Shown: positions 7,813 through 15,906 of the stretch, piece by piece | Position numbering within the stretch: position 1 is the stretch's first letter | Layout: each line of letters starts with the position of its first letter | DNA from: an uncultured Collinsella sp. | GTDB lineage: Bacteria > Actinomycetota > Coriobacteriia > Coriobacteriales > Coriobacteriaceae | NCBI GenBank assembly: GCA_900551015.1 | Contig: URUI01000004.1 | Span: 1-53,741 of the forward strand | DNA length: 53,741 nt | Direction: 5' to 3' | Translations under genes and position numbers: made by a program | Notes under the pieces: model-generated | The model's database searches: none | Told to the model about the DNA's origin: nothing | Seen by the model: only the letters and a program-made list of their open reading frames with translations

Positions 7813-8469
7813 CTACAGCACAAACTTGGTATCGCAGTACGAACAAACAACGCCTTGGCCTTTGCGCCCCGCGACGGGCGCATGGCATCCAGGACACTTT
7901 GCCGTCGCCTTTACGGCCATCTTCTCGGCATGAGGCTTTTGCGCCTTCAGAGAAGCACCCAAGGCACTGCCAATGGAGTCGCCAACTGCCCCGACAACGC
8001 CCACGGCACCGTCTACAAAATCTGCAATCTCTGCCGCTGTACCCGAGGGAAGCTCTGAAGTATCGATGGCGTCGATGTTGCCCGCCGCCGCGAGGCGCAC
8101 GCTTTCGGCCCAACGGTCGGCAAGGCGCTTGCCGCCTTCGGTAAAGCTCACCGTAACGGTCTCCTCCGAAAATGCGACTCGCAGCACCGGCGTACTATTC
8201 ACACGCGCTGCGATAGCCTGGGGAACATCTGCCGAGCACAGAATCGAATCGAGCGGGCAGCGCTTGAGGTAGCGCCGGGTTTTAAACAGTCCCTCGGAGA
8301 CCGTTGCGACCAAGATTAGATTCATATTTGTAAGCACGATCTCATCGAGAGCCTCGCTGCCAGAGCCAACGCCCAAGCGCACATTCGAGGTCTGCATGAT
8401 GATGAGTTCGCCGGGCGCCAGATTGTACTCGTCCACGCCGTCATCTCCCGTCCAACGTTTTCCTCCCAT
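7813..8469 (-). CDS. Zinc-ribbon protein of unknown function
   Basis: About 218 residues. The N-terminal half (YNLAPGELIIMQTSNVRLG, TNMNLILVATVSEGLFK, RVAFSEETVTVSFTEGGKRLADRWAESV) looks like a PH-like beta domain. The C-terminus is a zinc ribbon with CPGC and, 15 residues on, CSYC. A hydrophobic Gly/Ala/Val stretch (FVDGAVGVVGAVGDSIGSALGA) lies between. ATG at 8469 is used; an in-frame TTG at 8505 has a better ribosome binding site (GGTGAG) and would put the start inside the 23-bp inverted repeat, so the start is uncertain. It is the first gene of a two-gene operon with the SPFH protein. Confidence 0.75.
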   Translation of the reverse strand: MGGKRWTGDDGVDEYNLAPGELIIMQTSNVRLGVGSGSEALDEIVLTNMNLILVATVSEGLFKTRRYLKRCPLDSILCSADVPQAIAARVNSTPVLRVAFSEETVTVSFTEGGKRLADRWAESVRLAAAGNIDAIDTSELPSGTAAEIADFVDGAVGVVGAVGDSIGSALGASLKAQKPHAEKMAVKATAKCPGCHAPVAGRKGQGVVCSYCDTKFVL

Positions 8470-8488
8470 CCTAAACACCGGGCAAATA

Positions 8489-8544
8489 ATTTCATCAGCT
8501 GCCAACTGAATTTCTCACCGGATTCAGTTGGCAGCTGATGAAAT
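8489..8544. promoter_or_regulatory. 23-bp inverted repeat in a divergent promoter region
   Basis: Perfect arms 8489-8511 and 8522-8544 with a 10-nt loop (TTCTCACCGG). Each arm contains CAGTTGGCAGCTG, itself a near-palindrome and nearly identical to the site at 4806-4822. It lies between the zinc-ribbon gene (minus) and the DUF6591-like gene (plus), so one element could control both. Confidence 0.75.
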
Positions 8545-8604
8545 CTGCGCAGTCCACAGCCACAATTCGAAACAGCGTCATCCATATCAAGGGAAGGAAA
8601 TACT

Positions 8605-9417
8605 ATGGATTGGGAAGCTTCAGGCAGCAGGGATAATGGCGTCCCCCAAACGGTGTCGACGCCCGACGGCAAGCCGCCCAAAGGTAAGAAAAAATGGCCG
8701 ATCGTTCTGGCGGTGCTTGTTATCCTGATTATCTTGGCACGTATCAGCTCGTGCGTGAGCGGCTGCGGGTCTACGAGCCCGTCGAAGAGCGTCGACACGT
8801 TCACCTGGCCCAGCAGCGGCCTTGCAACCGAACTGCCTAAGCCCAAAACAAACAAGGGAGAGATATACGAGAACAGCTCCGACTCTTTTTCGGCAACGCT
8901 GAAAGAAGTCTCACAAGCCGACTACGATAGCCACGTCGAAGCTTGCAAAGAAGCCGGCTATACCGATTTCTCGGGCGAAGGCACTGATGATTTTGAGGCA
9001 ACGGCACCCAGCGGAGCAAAACTGACCTTGTCCTACTACAGCAGCTCAAAGTCCCTCGACATCGAGCTCGAGAAGCCGCAGGACAGCAGCGAGCAGACAG
9101 GCGCGGCTAACGATACCGATGCGGCAGCCACTGATTCGCAGACCGAAACCGCACCGGCCGCATCCTCTTCTGACTTCCGTGCCATGATGGACGGCTACGA
9201 GCAATTCATGAACAGCTACGTCGAGTTCATGAAGAAGTACGAATCGTCCGACGATACCGCTTCGATGCTTGCCGACTACGGATCGATGATGCAACAGTAC
9301 AGCGACTGGTCGCAAAAATTTGACAGCGTCGACGAAAACTCGCTTTCCGCCGAGGACCAGGCCTATTACCTTGAGGTCCAGGGGCGCGTTCTGCAGAAAC
9401 TGAGTGAAGTTCAGTAA
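8605..9417 (+). CDS. Membrane-anchored DUF6591-like protein
   Basis: 270 residues. A basic cytoplasmic N-terminus (KPPKGKKK) and one membrane helix (about 31-48) are followed by an outside domain starting FTWPSSGLATELPKPKTNKGEI. That WPxxGLAxxLPxPxxxxG pattern is the mark of DUF6591-type proteins, here about 60-150 (SDSFSATLKEVSQADYDSHVEACKEAGY, LTLSYYSSSKSLDIEL). A Ser/Thr/Ala-rich linker leads to a helical C-terminal domain (MMDGYEQFMNSYVEFMKKY). No lipobox at a suitable place. The ribosome binding site is GGAAGG. It is divergent from the zinc-ribbon/SPFH operon across the 23-bp inverted repeat and ends at a strong terminator. Function unknown. Confidence 0.78.
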   Translation: MDWEASGSRDNGVPQTVSTPDGKPPKGKKKWPIVLAVLVILIILARISSCVSGCGSTSPSKSVDTFTWPSSGLATELPKPKTNKGEIYENSSDSFSATLKEVSQADYDSHVEACKEAGYTDFSGEGTDDFEATAPSGAKLTLSYYSSSKSLDIELEKPQDSSEQTGAANDTDAAATDSQTETAPAASSSDFRAMMDGYEQFMNSYVEFMKKYESSDDTASMLADYGSMMQQYSDWSQKFDSVDENSLSAEDQAYYLEVQGRVLQKLSEVQ

Positions 9418-9448
9418 CCGCGAACAAAACGCCACGTATCAGCCCATT

Positions 9449-9498
9449 AACGGAGAAGGCCCGTCATCCAACGATGACGGGCCTTCTCCGTTGCAATC
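9449..9498. terminator. Bidirectional terminator between DUF6591-like gene and dedA
   Basis: AACGGAGAAGGCCCGTCAT pairs with 9474-9492 around a CCAACG loop, a 19-bp stem. A T-run (GGTTTTT) follows on the plus strand. It separates two convergent genes. Confidence 0.85.
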
Positions 9499-9513
9499 GG
9501 TTTTTCCAAACGC

Positions 9514-10161
9514 CTAGGCGTTCTTCTTCCCGAGCTTTGCCTTAACCAGGCCGACCACGGTCGGAATGATCGACACGGCGACGATGCCGATAATCAGCAG
9601 CTCAAAGTGCTCCTGCACAAAGGGAATACCGCCAAAGAAGTAGCCCAGCAGCGTGAAGACCGTCGACCAGGTAATGCCGCCCAGCACGTTAAAGATGACA
9701 AAGTTGCGCCAGTGCATGCCGCCCATGCCGGCGATAAAGGGCACAAAGGTGCGGATAAATGGGAAGAAGCGACCCAAGAAGATGGCCAGGTGGCCCCACT
9801 TGTCCAAGAAGTCCTCAGACTTTTTAATGCGCTCGGGCGTCATGGCCTTGACCTTGCCCGAAGCGATGATCTTTTTGCCAAAGAAGTGACCGATCATAAA
9901 GTTGCACTGATCGCCCAGGATGGCCGCGGCCCATGCGGTGGCCAGAAGCGCCACGATGTTAAAGCCGCCGTTGTGAGCAAAGAAGCCCGAGGCGAACAGC
10001 AGCGAATCGCCGGGAAGGAACGGGAAGAACACCACACCCGTCTCGATAAAGATGATCAGGAACACGCAGCCGTAGGCCATAAGCGGGCCGGCGGCAATCC
10101 AGCTGGCGATCGCGGTGCGCGGATCCTTAAGCAGCTCGGCGATAAAGTTGATGAAACCCAT
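9514..10161 (-). CDS. DedA-family membrane protein
   Basis: 215 residues. It shows the DedA/SNARE-associated (VTT) layout: IFIETGVVFFPFLPGDSLLFASGFFA with the conserved E and F-x-P-G-D motifs, GDQCNFMIGHFFGKKI, then the typical amphipathic segment LGRFFPFIRTFVPFIAGMGGM, which carries the conserved Arg residues, followed by two further helices. DedA proteins act at the cytoplasmic membrane in phospholipid or undecaprenyl-phosphate flipping and proton-motive-force maintenance. The ATG at 10159-10161 follows GAGAGG. It is a single-gene unit, convergent with the preceding gene and divergent from cysE. Confidence 0.93.
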   Translation of the reverse strand: MGFINFIAELLKDPRTAIASWIAAGPLMAYGCVFLIIFIETGVVFFPFLPGDSLLFASGFFAHNGGFNIVALLATAWAAAILGDQCNFMIGHFFGKKIIASGKVKAMTPERIKKSEDFLDKWGHLAIFLGRFFPFIRTFVPFIAGMGGMHWRNFVIFNVLGGITWSTVFTLLGYFFGGIPFVQEHFELLIIGIVAVSIIPTVVGLVKAKLGKKNA

Positions 10162-10384
10162 GAAGTAAAACCTCTCAGTTGTGGGCGCGGACACGTCCAA
10201 GTTGACCAGTATACGGTTGCGGCGCCCCCTCGTGCGCAACCCCACAAAAGCATGACTCCATTACCAGCAAGTATGCATAACTGACACCTGTCGTGCAAAG
10301 CCGCCAAGATTGTTCTTCCTAATCCCTAGCGAATCGCTATACTTTATTGAATCGCATTGCCATGGCGCTAAGGGAGGGCGGTCA

Positions 10385-11089
10385 GTGAGCTTTATCAATA
10401 CCATTCGCGAGGACATCAAGACCGTCCAAGCGCAGGACCCCGCCGCGCAAAACGGTCTGGTCATTTTTCTTTCGTACCCCGGTCTTCACGCCAAGTGGAA
10501 CCACGTACCCGAGCATTGGCTCTGGGAGCACGGTCACCGATCGCTCGCCCGTGTGCTCTCGCAGCTCACCCGCCATATCACCGGCGTCGAGATTCACCCT
10601 GCCGCGCAGATTGGCAAGCACTTCTTTATCGACCACGCCATGGGCGTCGTCATCGGCGAGACCACTATTGTGGGCGACAACTGCGTGCTCTATCAGGGCG
10701 TCACGCTCGGCGGTACCGGCAACGAGACCGGCAAACGCCACCCAACGCTCGGCAACAACGTCACCGTGGGCACCGGTGCCAAGGTACTCGGCAACATCCG
10801 CATCGGCAACAACGTCAAAATCGGCAGCAACTCGGTCGTCGTCAAAGACGTCCCCGACAACTGCACCGTCGTGGGCGTGCCCGGGCGCATCATCAAGCGC
10901 AACGGCTGCCGTGTGTTCGAGGAAAGCTTCGACGCCAAACAGCATCGCGAGTACATGCCCGACGATGCCGCCGAGCAGAGTGCCCTCAACCGCCAGGGCA
11001 TCACCGAAAACGCTCGCCGTGTCAAAGAACTCGAACGAGAGGTGGCGGAGCTCAAGGCCCTCGTCGCCAAGCTCGTGGACGAACGCTAG
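10385..11089 (+). CDS. cysE: Serine O-acetyltransferase
   Basis: 234 residues. It transfers acetyl from acetyl-CoA to L-serine, giving O-acetylserine for cysteine synthesis. A helical N-domain (PGLHAKWNHVPEHWLWEHG) precedes the left-handed beta-helix of hexapeptide repeats: GVEIHPAAQIGKHFFIDHAMGVVIGET, then LYQGVTLGGTGNETGKRHPTLGNNVTVGTGAKVLG, IGNNVKIGSNSVVV. The catalytic His/Asp pair is in IDHAMG. The last about 35 residues form a charged coiled coil (ARRVKELEREVAELKALVAKL), longer than in short Gram-positive CysE. GTG is the start, with GGGAGG 7 nt upstream. A TATACT -10-like hexamer and the small palindrome TAGCG-AAT-CGCTA lie just upstream (about 10328-10344). Confidence 0.95.
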   Translation: MSFINTIREDIKTVQAQDPAAQNGLVIFLSYPGLHAKWNHVPEHWLWEHGHRSLARVLSQLTRHITGVEIHPAAQIGKHFFIDHAMGVVIGETTIVGDNCVLYQGVTLGGTGNETGKRHPTLGNNVTVGTGAKVLGNIRIGNNVKIGSNSVVVKDVPDNCTVVGVPGRIIKRNGCRVFEESFDAKQHREYMPDDAAEQSALNRQGITENARRVKELEREVAELKALVAKLVDER

Positions 11090-11120
11090 GGCTGCGGACG
11101 GTACAGACCCGCATCAACGC

Positions 11121-11166
11121 AAGGAGGCGCGCCAGGGAATCAATCCCCCGGCGCGCCTTCTTTTCG
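11121..11166 (+). terminator. Terminator of cysE
   Basis: GGCGCGCC (11126-11133) with the following CAGGG pairs with 11145-11157 and is followed by TTCTTTT. Confidence 0.8.
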
Positions 11167-11173
11167 ATGCGAC

Positions 11174-11198
11174 ATGTGGGACTGTCCCTTTGCCACAT
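11174..11198. repeat. GGGACTGTCCC hairpin at the end of the ABC exporter operon
   Basis: ATGTGG (11174-11179) pairs with CCACAT (11193-11198). The inner GGGACTGTCCC (11178-11188) is itself palindromic. It overlaps the last base of the exporter stop codon. It belongs to the loose GGGACA-type hairpin family seen elsewhere in the window. Confidence 0.6.
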
Positions 11199-13210
11199 TA
11201 AGCAAACTGGCTCAGGTAGAGGTCGGCGTAAGCGCCCTCGGCAGCCAGTAGCTCCTTATGCGTGCCCTGCTCGATAATATTGCCGTGATCCATGACCAGA
11301 ATCAGGTCGGCATCAACGATCGTCGACAGACGGTGCGCGATCACAAAGCTGGTGCGCCCGCGCATGAGCGCGTCCATGGCGCGGCCGATGGCAAGCTCGG
11401 TGCGCGTGTCCACGCTTGAGGTCGCCTCGTCCAGGATGAGAATCGCCGGGTTGTTGAGCAACACGCGCGCAATGGTCAGCAGCTGGCGCTGGCCCTGGCT
11501 GATGCTCTCGGCATCGTTAGCCACCCGCGTGTCATAACCCTGCGGCATGGTACGCACAAAGAAGTCGACCTGCGCGGCGCGCGCAGCCGCCACGATCTCG
11601 TCGCGCGTCGCCTCGGGACAGCCGTAGGCGATGTTCTCGGCAATCGTGCCGTCGAACAGCCAGGCGTCTTGCAGCACCATGCCAAACTGCTGACGTAGCT
11701 CGCCGCGATCCATGCGGCTCGTGTCCACACCGTCGAGGGTAATGCGCCCGCCGTCAATCTCGTAGAAGCGCATGAGTAGGTTGATGAGCGTCGTCTTGCC
11801 TGCGCCCGTGGTTCCCACCACGGCGATCTTCTGGCCCGGCTCGGCAGCAAACGACACGTCGCGCATAAGCGGCTTGTCGGGCGAATAGCCAAAGCGCACA
11901 TGCTCAAAAGCGACGCGGCCCTCAACGCGACCCGGCAGCTTGGCGGCCTCGTCCGGCAGCGGATCGGCCTCCATCTCGGGCTCATCGAGCAGGTCGAACA
12001 CGCGCTCTGCGCTCGCCAGCGCGCTCTGCAGCGAGTTGAAGGTAAACGACAGCTGCGTCATGGGTTCGGACGCCTCGTAGATAAACTGGAAGAACGCCTG
12101 GAACACGCCGACGGTCATGTGACCGGCAACCAGCATGCTGCAGCCCACCAGCGCGATCACGATCTGCGCCAAACGGCCGATAAAGCGCACCGCAGGTCCG
12201 ACGGCATTGATCATAAAGTCGGCCTTGGCACTCACGCGCGCCAGCTCGCCCGAGGCCTCGTGCACCTCAGCAGAACTCTGGCGTTCGCGGTTGAACGCGC
12301 GAATCACCAGACGGCCCGAGTAACCCTCCTCAACCGCGCTCGTAATCTTGGAGACCCACTCCTGGCGCTCACCGGTTACGTCATGCGTGCGGCGCGAGAC
12401 CACCTTGGTCACCAGCAGCGATACCGCCGTAAAACCCAAAAAGATCAACGTGAGCCTAACGCTATAGACGAACATCATGATGATGGCGCCCGTCACGGTG
12501 CCGATCGACACCAGCAGCTGCAGCAATCCGCGCTGCATGCTCTCGGACATCTTGTCCAGGTCGTTGGTCGCGCGGCTGACTACCTCACCGGGGCGATGCG
12601 CATCAAAGTAAGCGAGCGGCAGACGGCTGAGCTTTTGCGCGATGCGGTTGCGCAGGCGCAGGTTGAGGCGCTCGGCCACGCTCGACATCAAAAAGCTCTG
12701 CAACGCATAGAAGGAGGCGGCTGCCGTCCAAATCATAAAGTAGACGAAAATGGTTTTGCCGCAATGTTCCCAGGTAATGCTGAAGGTAGTGTCGTTGGCA
12801 AACGCCACCTGCATATGACCCCACAGCTCATCGATCACGCGAGCGCTGTACGCCGGTGCGGCGGTGTTGAAGATGACGTAGAACACGATGCTCGCGAACA
12901 CAATATAGAAGCGCCAATGGTCGCCGGCGGCTTCGCTCCACAAGCGGCGCACCGTCGCCCAGGTATCCCGGGGCGTCTCGTCCTCGTCTTCGTCGTCCAC
13001 GTCGCGCATGCGCTCCGCTTCGGCGCGGGCGCGCTCGTCCTCGGCGCGCTCGTTTTCCTCGTAGAGCGCCTGGCAGCGGGCCTCGCGCTCGGCCGCCTTG
13101 ATGGCGTCATCCAGCTCGAGCACCGCGGCAGCCTGGTCGACCGTTTTCTCAGCGGCGTCCGAATCGTTCGAATCGATTGCGTCGCCGCGCTTCTTGAGCT
13201 CCTCGGTCAT
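11198..13210 (-). CDS. ABC exporter subunit with consensus ATPase site (heterodimeric type)
   Basis: 670 residues. An unusually long acidic N-terminal extension of about 90 residues (EDERARAEAERMRDVDDEDEDE) precedes six membrane helices and one ATPase domain. Walker A is GTTGAGKTT, Walker B ILILDEATSSVD with the catalytic Glu, H-loop AHRLST; the signature is SQGQRQ rather than SGGQ. That pattern, with the degenerate partner encoded just upstream, matches heterodimeric exporters such as TM287/288 and LmrCD. ATG at 13208-13210 has GGAGG 8 nt upstream, so it overlaps nothing essential but starts within the stop region of the partner gene. Substrate is unknown; drugs or lipids are usual. Confidence 0.93.
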   Translation of the reverse strand: MTEELKKRGDAIDSNDSDAAEKTVDQAAAVLELDDAIKAAEREARCQALYEENERAEDERARAEAERMRDVDDEDEDETPRDTWATVRRLWSEAAGDHWRFYIVFASIVFYVIFNTAAPAYSARVIDELWGHMQVAFANDTTFSITWEHCGKTIFVYFMIWTAAASFYALQSFLMSSVAERLNLRLRNRIAQKLSRLPLAYFDAHRPGEVVSRATNDLDKMSESMQRGLLQLLVSIGTVTGAIIMMFVYSVRLTLIFLGFTAVSLLVTKVVSRRTHDVTGERQEWVSKITSAVEEGYSGRLVIRAFNRERQSSAEVHEASGELARVSAKADFMINAVGPAVRFIGRLAQIVIALVGCSMLVAGHMTVGVFQAFFQFIYEASEPMTQLSFTFNSLQSALASAERVFDLLDEPEMEADPLPDEAAKLPGRVEGRVAFEHVRFGYSPDKPLMRDVSFAAEPGQKIAVVGTTGAGKTTLINLLMRFYEIDGGRITLDGVDTSRMDRGELRQQFGMVLQDAWLFDGTIAENIAYGCPEATRDEIVAAARAAQVDFFVRTMPQGYDTRVANDAESISQGQRQLLTIARVLLNNPAILILDEATSSVDTRTELAIGRAMDALMRGRTSFVIAHRLSTIVDADLILVMDHGNIIEQGTHKELLAAEGAYADLYLSQFA

Positions 13211-13211
13211 G

Positions 13212-14948
13212 CTACTCACCTCCCTTCATCTGCGACTCCGCGATAGCGCGGTACACCTCGCAAGTTTCCATAAGCTCGTCATGCGCGCCCAGGCCCACGA
13301 CCTCGCCGTCCTTGAGCACCACGATCTGGTCGGCATGCAAGATCGTCGAGATGCGCTGCGCGATGATGAGCACCGCAGCGTCGCGCGTCTCCTCCTGCAG
13401 CGCATGGCGCAGCGCCGCATCGGTCTTAAAGTCCAAGGCCGAAAAACTGTCATCGAAGATATACAGATCGGCATGCTTCATGAGGGCGCGGGCAATGGCC
13501 AGGCGCTGGCGCTGACCGCCCGAAAAGTTCGTGCCACCCTGCGCCACCGGGGTATCGAGCCCCTGCGGCTGATCGAGCACAAAGGTGCTCTGGGCAACCT
13601 GGAGCGCGTGGAGCATATCGGCCTCGGTCGCGTCTTCGTTGCCAAAGCGCAAATTGCTTGCCACGGTGCCCGAGAACAGCCATGCCTTCTGCGGGACGTA
13701 GGCAATGCGCCCGCGAATCTCGTCTTGCGAAAGCTCGCGCAGGTCGACGCCGTCCAGGCGAATGGCACCCTTGGTGGCATCGTGAAAACGCAGCAGAAGC
13801 TTTGCCACCGTCGACTTGCCCGAGCCCGTCGAGCCCACAATCGCGGTCGTCTGACCGCGACGACAGGCAAAGCTCAGGTCGCACAGGGTGTCCTCATCGG
13901 CATCGTCAAAACGAAACGACATGTGATCGAACTCAGCGACCGCATCCGCATCGCCCCCGGAGGCAGGCGCCCCGTCACCCAGCGTACGCTCGCCGTCCAC
14001 GATGCTCGGCTCAATCTCCAACACCTGCTGCGCACGGTTCAGGCACGCCGCGGCGCGCGGCAGCGTCAGCACTACCATCTGCGCCATCATCACAAAGAAC
14101 AGGATCAGGAGCGCATATTCCAGCACCGCGGAGATGCTCGCAATCTGCATTGCATGGGCGCCAACGCGGTTGCCGCCCACCCACAGCACCGCCACCTCGG
14201 CAATGTTCATCAAAAAGAAGGTAGAGCTATCAAGGCCCACAAACAGGTGGTTGACCTTAATGGCGTTGTCCGCGTAATCGCTAAACACCTCGTCCAGGCG
14301 CTGCTCCTCGTGAAGCTCTTTATTAAAAGCGCGGATGACGCGAACGCCCACGATGTTCTCGCGCAGCACCACGTTCATGCGGTCGATAAAGCTCTGAAGG
14401 CGCATAAAAATCGGCGCGGCGTTAGCCACCGTAAAGACCGCCGCCACCAGCACGATCGCAACGACCACGCCCAGCAGCGTGCCCATGGCAGGATCGATAA
14501 ACCAGGCAAAGATGATGCCCGCGACGGCCAAGAACGGCACTGGCAGCACCAACTGAATCGTCTGCAGAATGGCCTGCTGGATCACGTTGATGTCGTTGAG
14601 CGAGCGCGTGATCATCGAACCCGTGCCAAAGCGCTCAAAGTCGCTGGCGGACAGCTCGAGCGACTTATCGTAGACGGCGTTGCGGATGTCGCAGGCCACA
14701 TTGGCCGCCAGACGGGCCGAAAGATAGCAGCCCAGCACCGCGCCGCCGCTGGCCATGCCGGTCGCGATGAGCATGTACAGACCGTTGCGCAAGATGTAGT
14801 CGACATCACCCGTCGTGATACCGGTATTGACCATATTCGCCAACATTGTAGGCACCAACAGCGTGCCGACGTTGTCGATTAGCAGCACCAGCAGCGTCAC
14901 CGCAATCAGCCCGCGATACTGCCTCATAAACCTCATTAAGAGTCGCAT
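13212..14948 (-). CDS. ABC exporter subunit with degenerate ATPase site (heterodimeric type)
   Basis: 578 residues: six membrane helices, then an ATPase domain with intact Walker A (GSTGSGKST) and signature (FSGGQRQ). Walker B ends in Asp-Asp (LYIFDDSFSALD), so the catalytic Glu is Asp, and the H-loop His is Gln (IIAQRIST). These two changes are the known marks of the non-hydrolytic half of heterodimeric exporters. It is the middle gene of marR-ABC-ABC: its start overlaps the regulator's 3' end by 13 bp, and its stop is next to the start of the consensus-site subunit. The two proteins should form one exporter. Confidence 0.93.
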   Translation of the reverse strand: MRLLMRFMRQYRGLIAVTLLVLLIDNVGTLLVPTMLANMVNTGITTGDVDYILRNGLYMLIATGMASGGAVLGCYLSARLAANVACDIRNAVYDKSLELSASDFERFGTGSMITRSLNDINVIQQAILQTIQLVLPVPFLAVAGIIFAWFIDPAMGTLLGVVVAIVLVAAVFTVANAAPIFMRLQSFIDRMNVVLRENIVGVRVIRAFNKELHEEQRLDEVFSDYADNAIKVNHLFVGLDSSTFFLMNIAEVAVLWVGGNRVGAHAMQIASISAVLEYALLILFFVMMAQMVVLTLPRAAACLNRAQQVLEIEPSIVDGERTLGDGAPASGGDADAVAEFDHMSFRFDDADEDTLCDLSFACRRGQTTAIVGSTGSGKSTVAKLLLRFHDATKGAIRLDGVDLRELSQDEIRGRIAYVPQKAWLFSGTVASNLRFGNEDATEADMLHALQVAQSTFVLDQPQGLDTPVAQGGTNFSGGQRQRLAIARALMKHADLYIFDDSFSALDFKTDAALRHALQEETRDAAVLIIAQRISTILHADQIVVLKDGEVVGLGAHDELMETCEVYRAIAESQMKGGE

Positions 14949-15436
14949 GTCTCCCCCTCGCCCTTATCGTCAGCCTCGTTCTCGGCGGCAACTTGCCGTT
15001 TAAATGCCTCGCACTCTTCGTTAAGAACATGGGAGAACTTACCGACCAAGCGCATGATCTCGCGCTGTTCCCACGGCTCGAGCGCCTCGAATGCCTGCTG
15101 CTCGGCCTTTTGCGCCGGCAACGCGTAGCGCTTGGCAAACTGCATACCTTCTTCGGTCAGTCGCACAACCTTGTTCTTACGACTGCCCTCGGCAAACTCC
15201 AACGTCGCGAGCCCTCGCGCCCTAAGCGTCTTGATCGCCGAATTGATGGTCTGTTTGCTGTAGAACCATTCGCTTGTCAGACGACTCACGGCGATGCTGC
15301 CGTCCGCCGTGCTGGTGTCGACGAGCATCCAATAGGCGCAATCCGAAAGACCGCAGGTGCGCGAGAACTCCGAATAGATATGGTCGAGTCCATTGAGCAT
15401 CCGGTCGAAATCGACCAGCGTAACCGCACTATTCAT
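14936..15436 (-). CDS. MarR-family regulator of the ABC exporter operon
   Basis: 166 residues. A winged helix of MarR type is visible: ISEF-type N-terminal helix (MLNGLDHIYSEFSRTCGLSDCAYWML), WFYSKQTINSAIKTLRARGLATLEFAEGSRKNKVVRLTEEG with the wing at GSRKNK, then a dimerisation helix. It overlaps the first exporter gene by 13 bp, so it is co-transcribed and translationally linked. Two 14-bp direct repeats lie over its promoter, which fits autorepression relieved by a ligand, as is common for MarR-exporter operons. Confidence 0.9.
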   Translation of the reverse strand: MNSAVTLVDFDRMLNGLDHIYSEFSRTCGLSDCAYWMLVDTSTADGSIAVSRLTSEWFYSKQTINSAIKTLRARGLATLEFAEGSRKNKVVRLTEEGMQFAKRYALPAQKAEQQAFEALEPWEQREIMRLVGKFSHVLNEECEAFKRQVAAENEADDKGEGETCDS

Positions 15437-15454
15437 CTATCCCACCATTCGATT

Positions 15455-15511
15455 GTCCGAGTTTTGACCAATTTACATCTCTACATTAGTCCGAGTTTTG
15501 ACTATCGTCAA
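15455..15511 (-). promoter_or_regulatory. marR operon promoter with 14-bp direct-repeat operators
   Basis: On the minus strand, TTGACG (15506-15511), a 17-nt spacer and TAATGT (15483-15488) form a good promoter with a start near 15476. The sequence GTCCGAGTTTTGAC (plus strand) occurs at 15489-15502, inside the spacer, and again at 15455-15468, downstream of the start. The 34-nt spacing is close to three helical turns. These are likely MarR operator sites. Confidence 0.7.
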
Positions 15512-15553
15512 TAAGCTCGTTATATATGGTCAGCTCTACATAGGCATGTCGAC

Positions 15554-15589
15554 AAAAAAGACCGCCGGCGCGGGGGCGGCGCCGGCGGT
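15554..15589 (-). terminator. Terminator of the small unknown gene
   Basis: A GC-rich hairpin, ACCGCCGGCG pairing with CGCCGGCGGT around 15561-15589, followed on the minus strand by CTTTTTTG. Confidence 0.85.
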
Positions 15590-15615
15590 TGCGAGAGAAT
15601 ACCGATTGTTGGCTG

Positions 15616-15906
15616 TTACGCAGCGACGGCCTCGTAGACCGTGGCGCCCGAGAAGCTGTCGTGCAGGCTCTTGCCACAGATCCACGGCAGTTCGACGACC
15701 TCGCAGACCGTGTTGACCAGCTCGGAGCAGTCAGTAAAGTGGCCCTTATCGTTGAGGGCCTCGCAATCCTGAACACGCCAATAGCCATCGGTGTGCGTGA
15801 TGTAGTACTCGTGATCGTTGATCGACACGAAAGCGCGCGTCTTGGAACGCAGCAGCTTCAGAAATCCTTCGAAGTCGGTCTCGACGACATCTCCAGCCTG
15901 GAACAT
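15616..15906 (-). CDS. Small soluble protein of unknown function
   Basis: 96 residues, not recognised. It starts MFQAGDVVETDFEGFLKLLRSKTRAFVSIND, is acidic, and has four Cys (VQDCEAL, FTDC, NTVCEVV, WICGK) but no classic metal motif or signal peptide. The open frame is credible: GGAGG 8 nt before the ATG, and its own strong terminator 27 bp after the stop. It is monocistronic, between the MarR operon promoter and a divergent nitroreductase. A role in metal or redox handling would be a guess from the cysteines only. Confidence 0.7.
   Translation of the reverse strand: MFQAGDVVETDFEGFLKLLRSKTRAFVSINDHEYYITHTDGYWRVQDCEALNDKGHFTDCSELVNTVCEVVELPWICGKSLHDSFSGATVYEAVAA

Noticed and set aside
13098..14882. 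A 594-codon open frame opposite the first exporter gene
   Set aside because: Antisense to a clear ABC exporter; His/Arg/Gln-rich translation is typical of a shadow frame.
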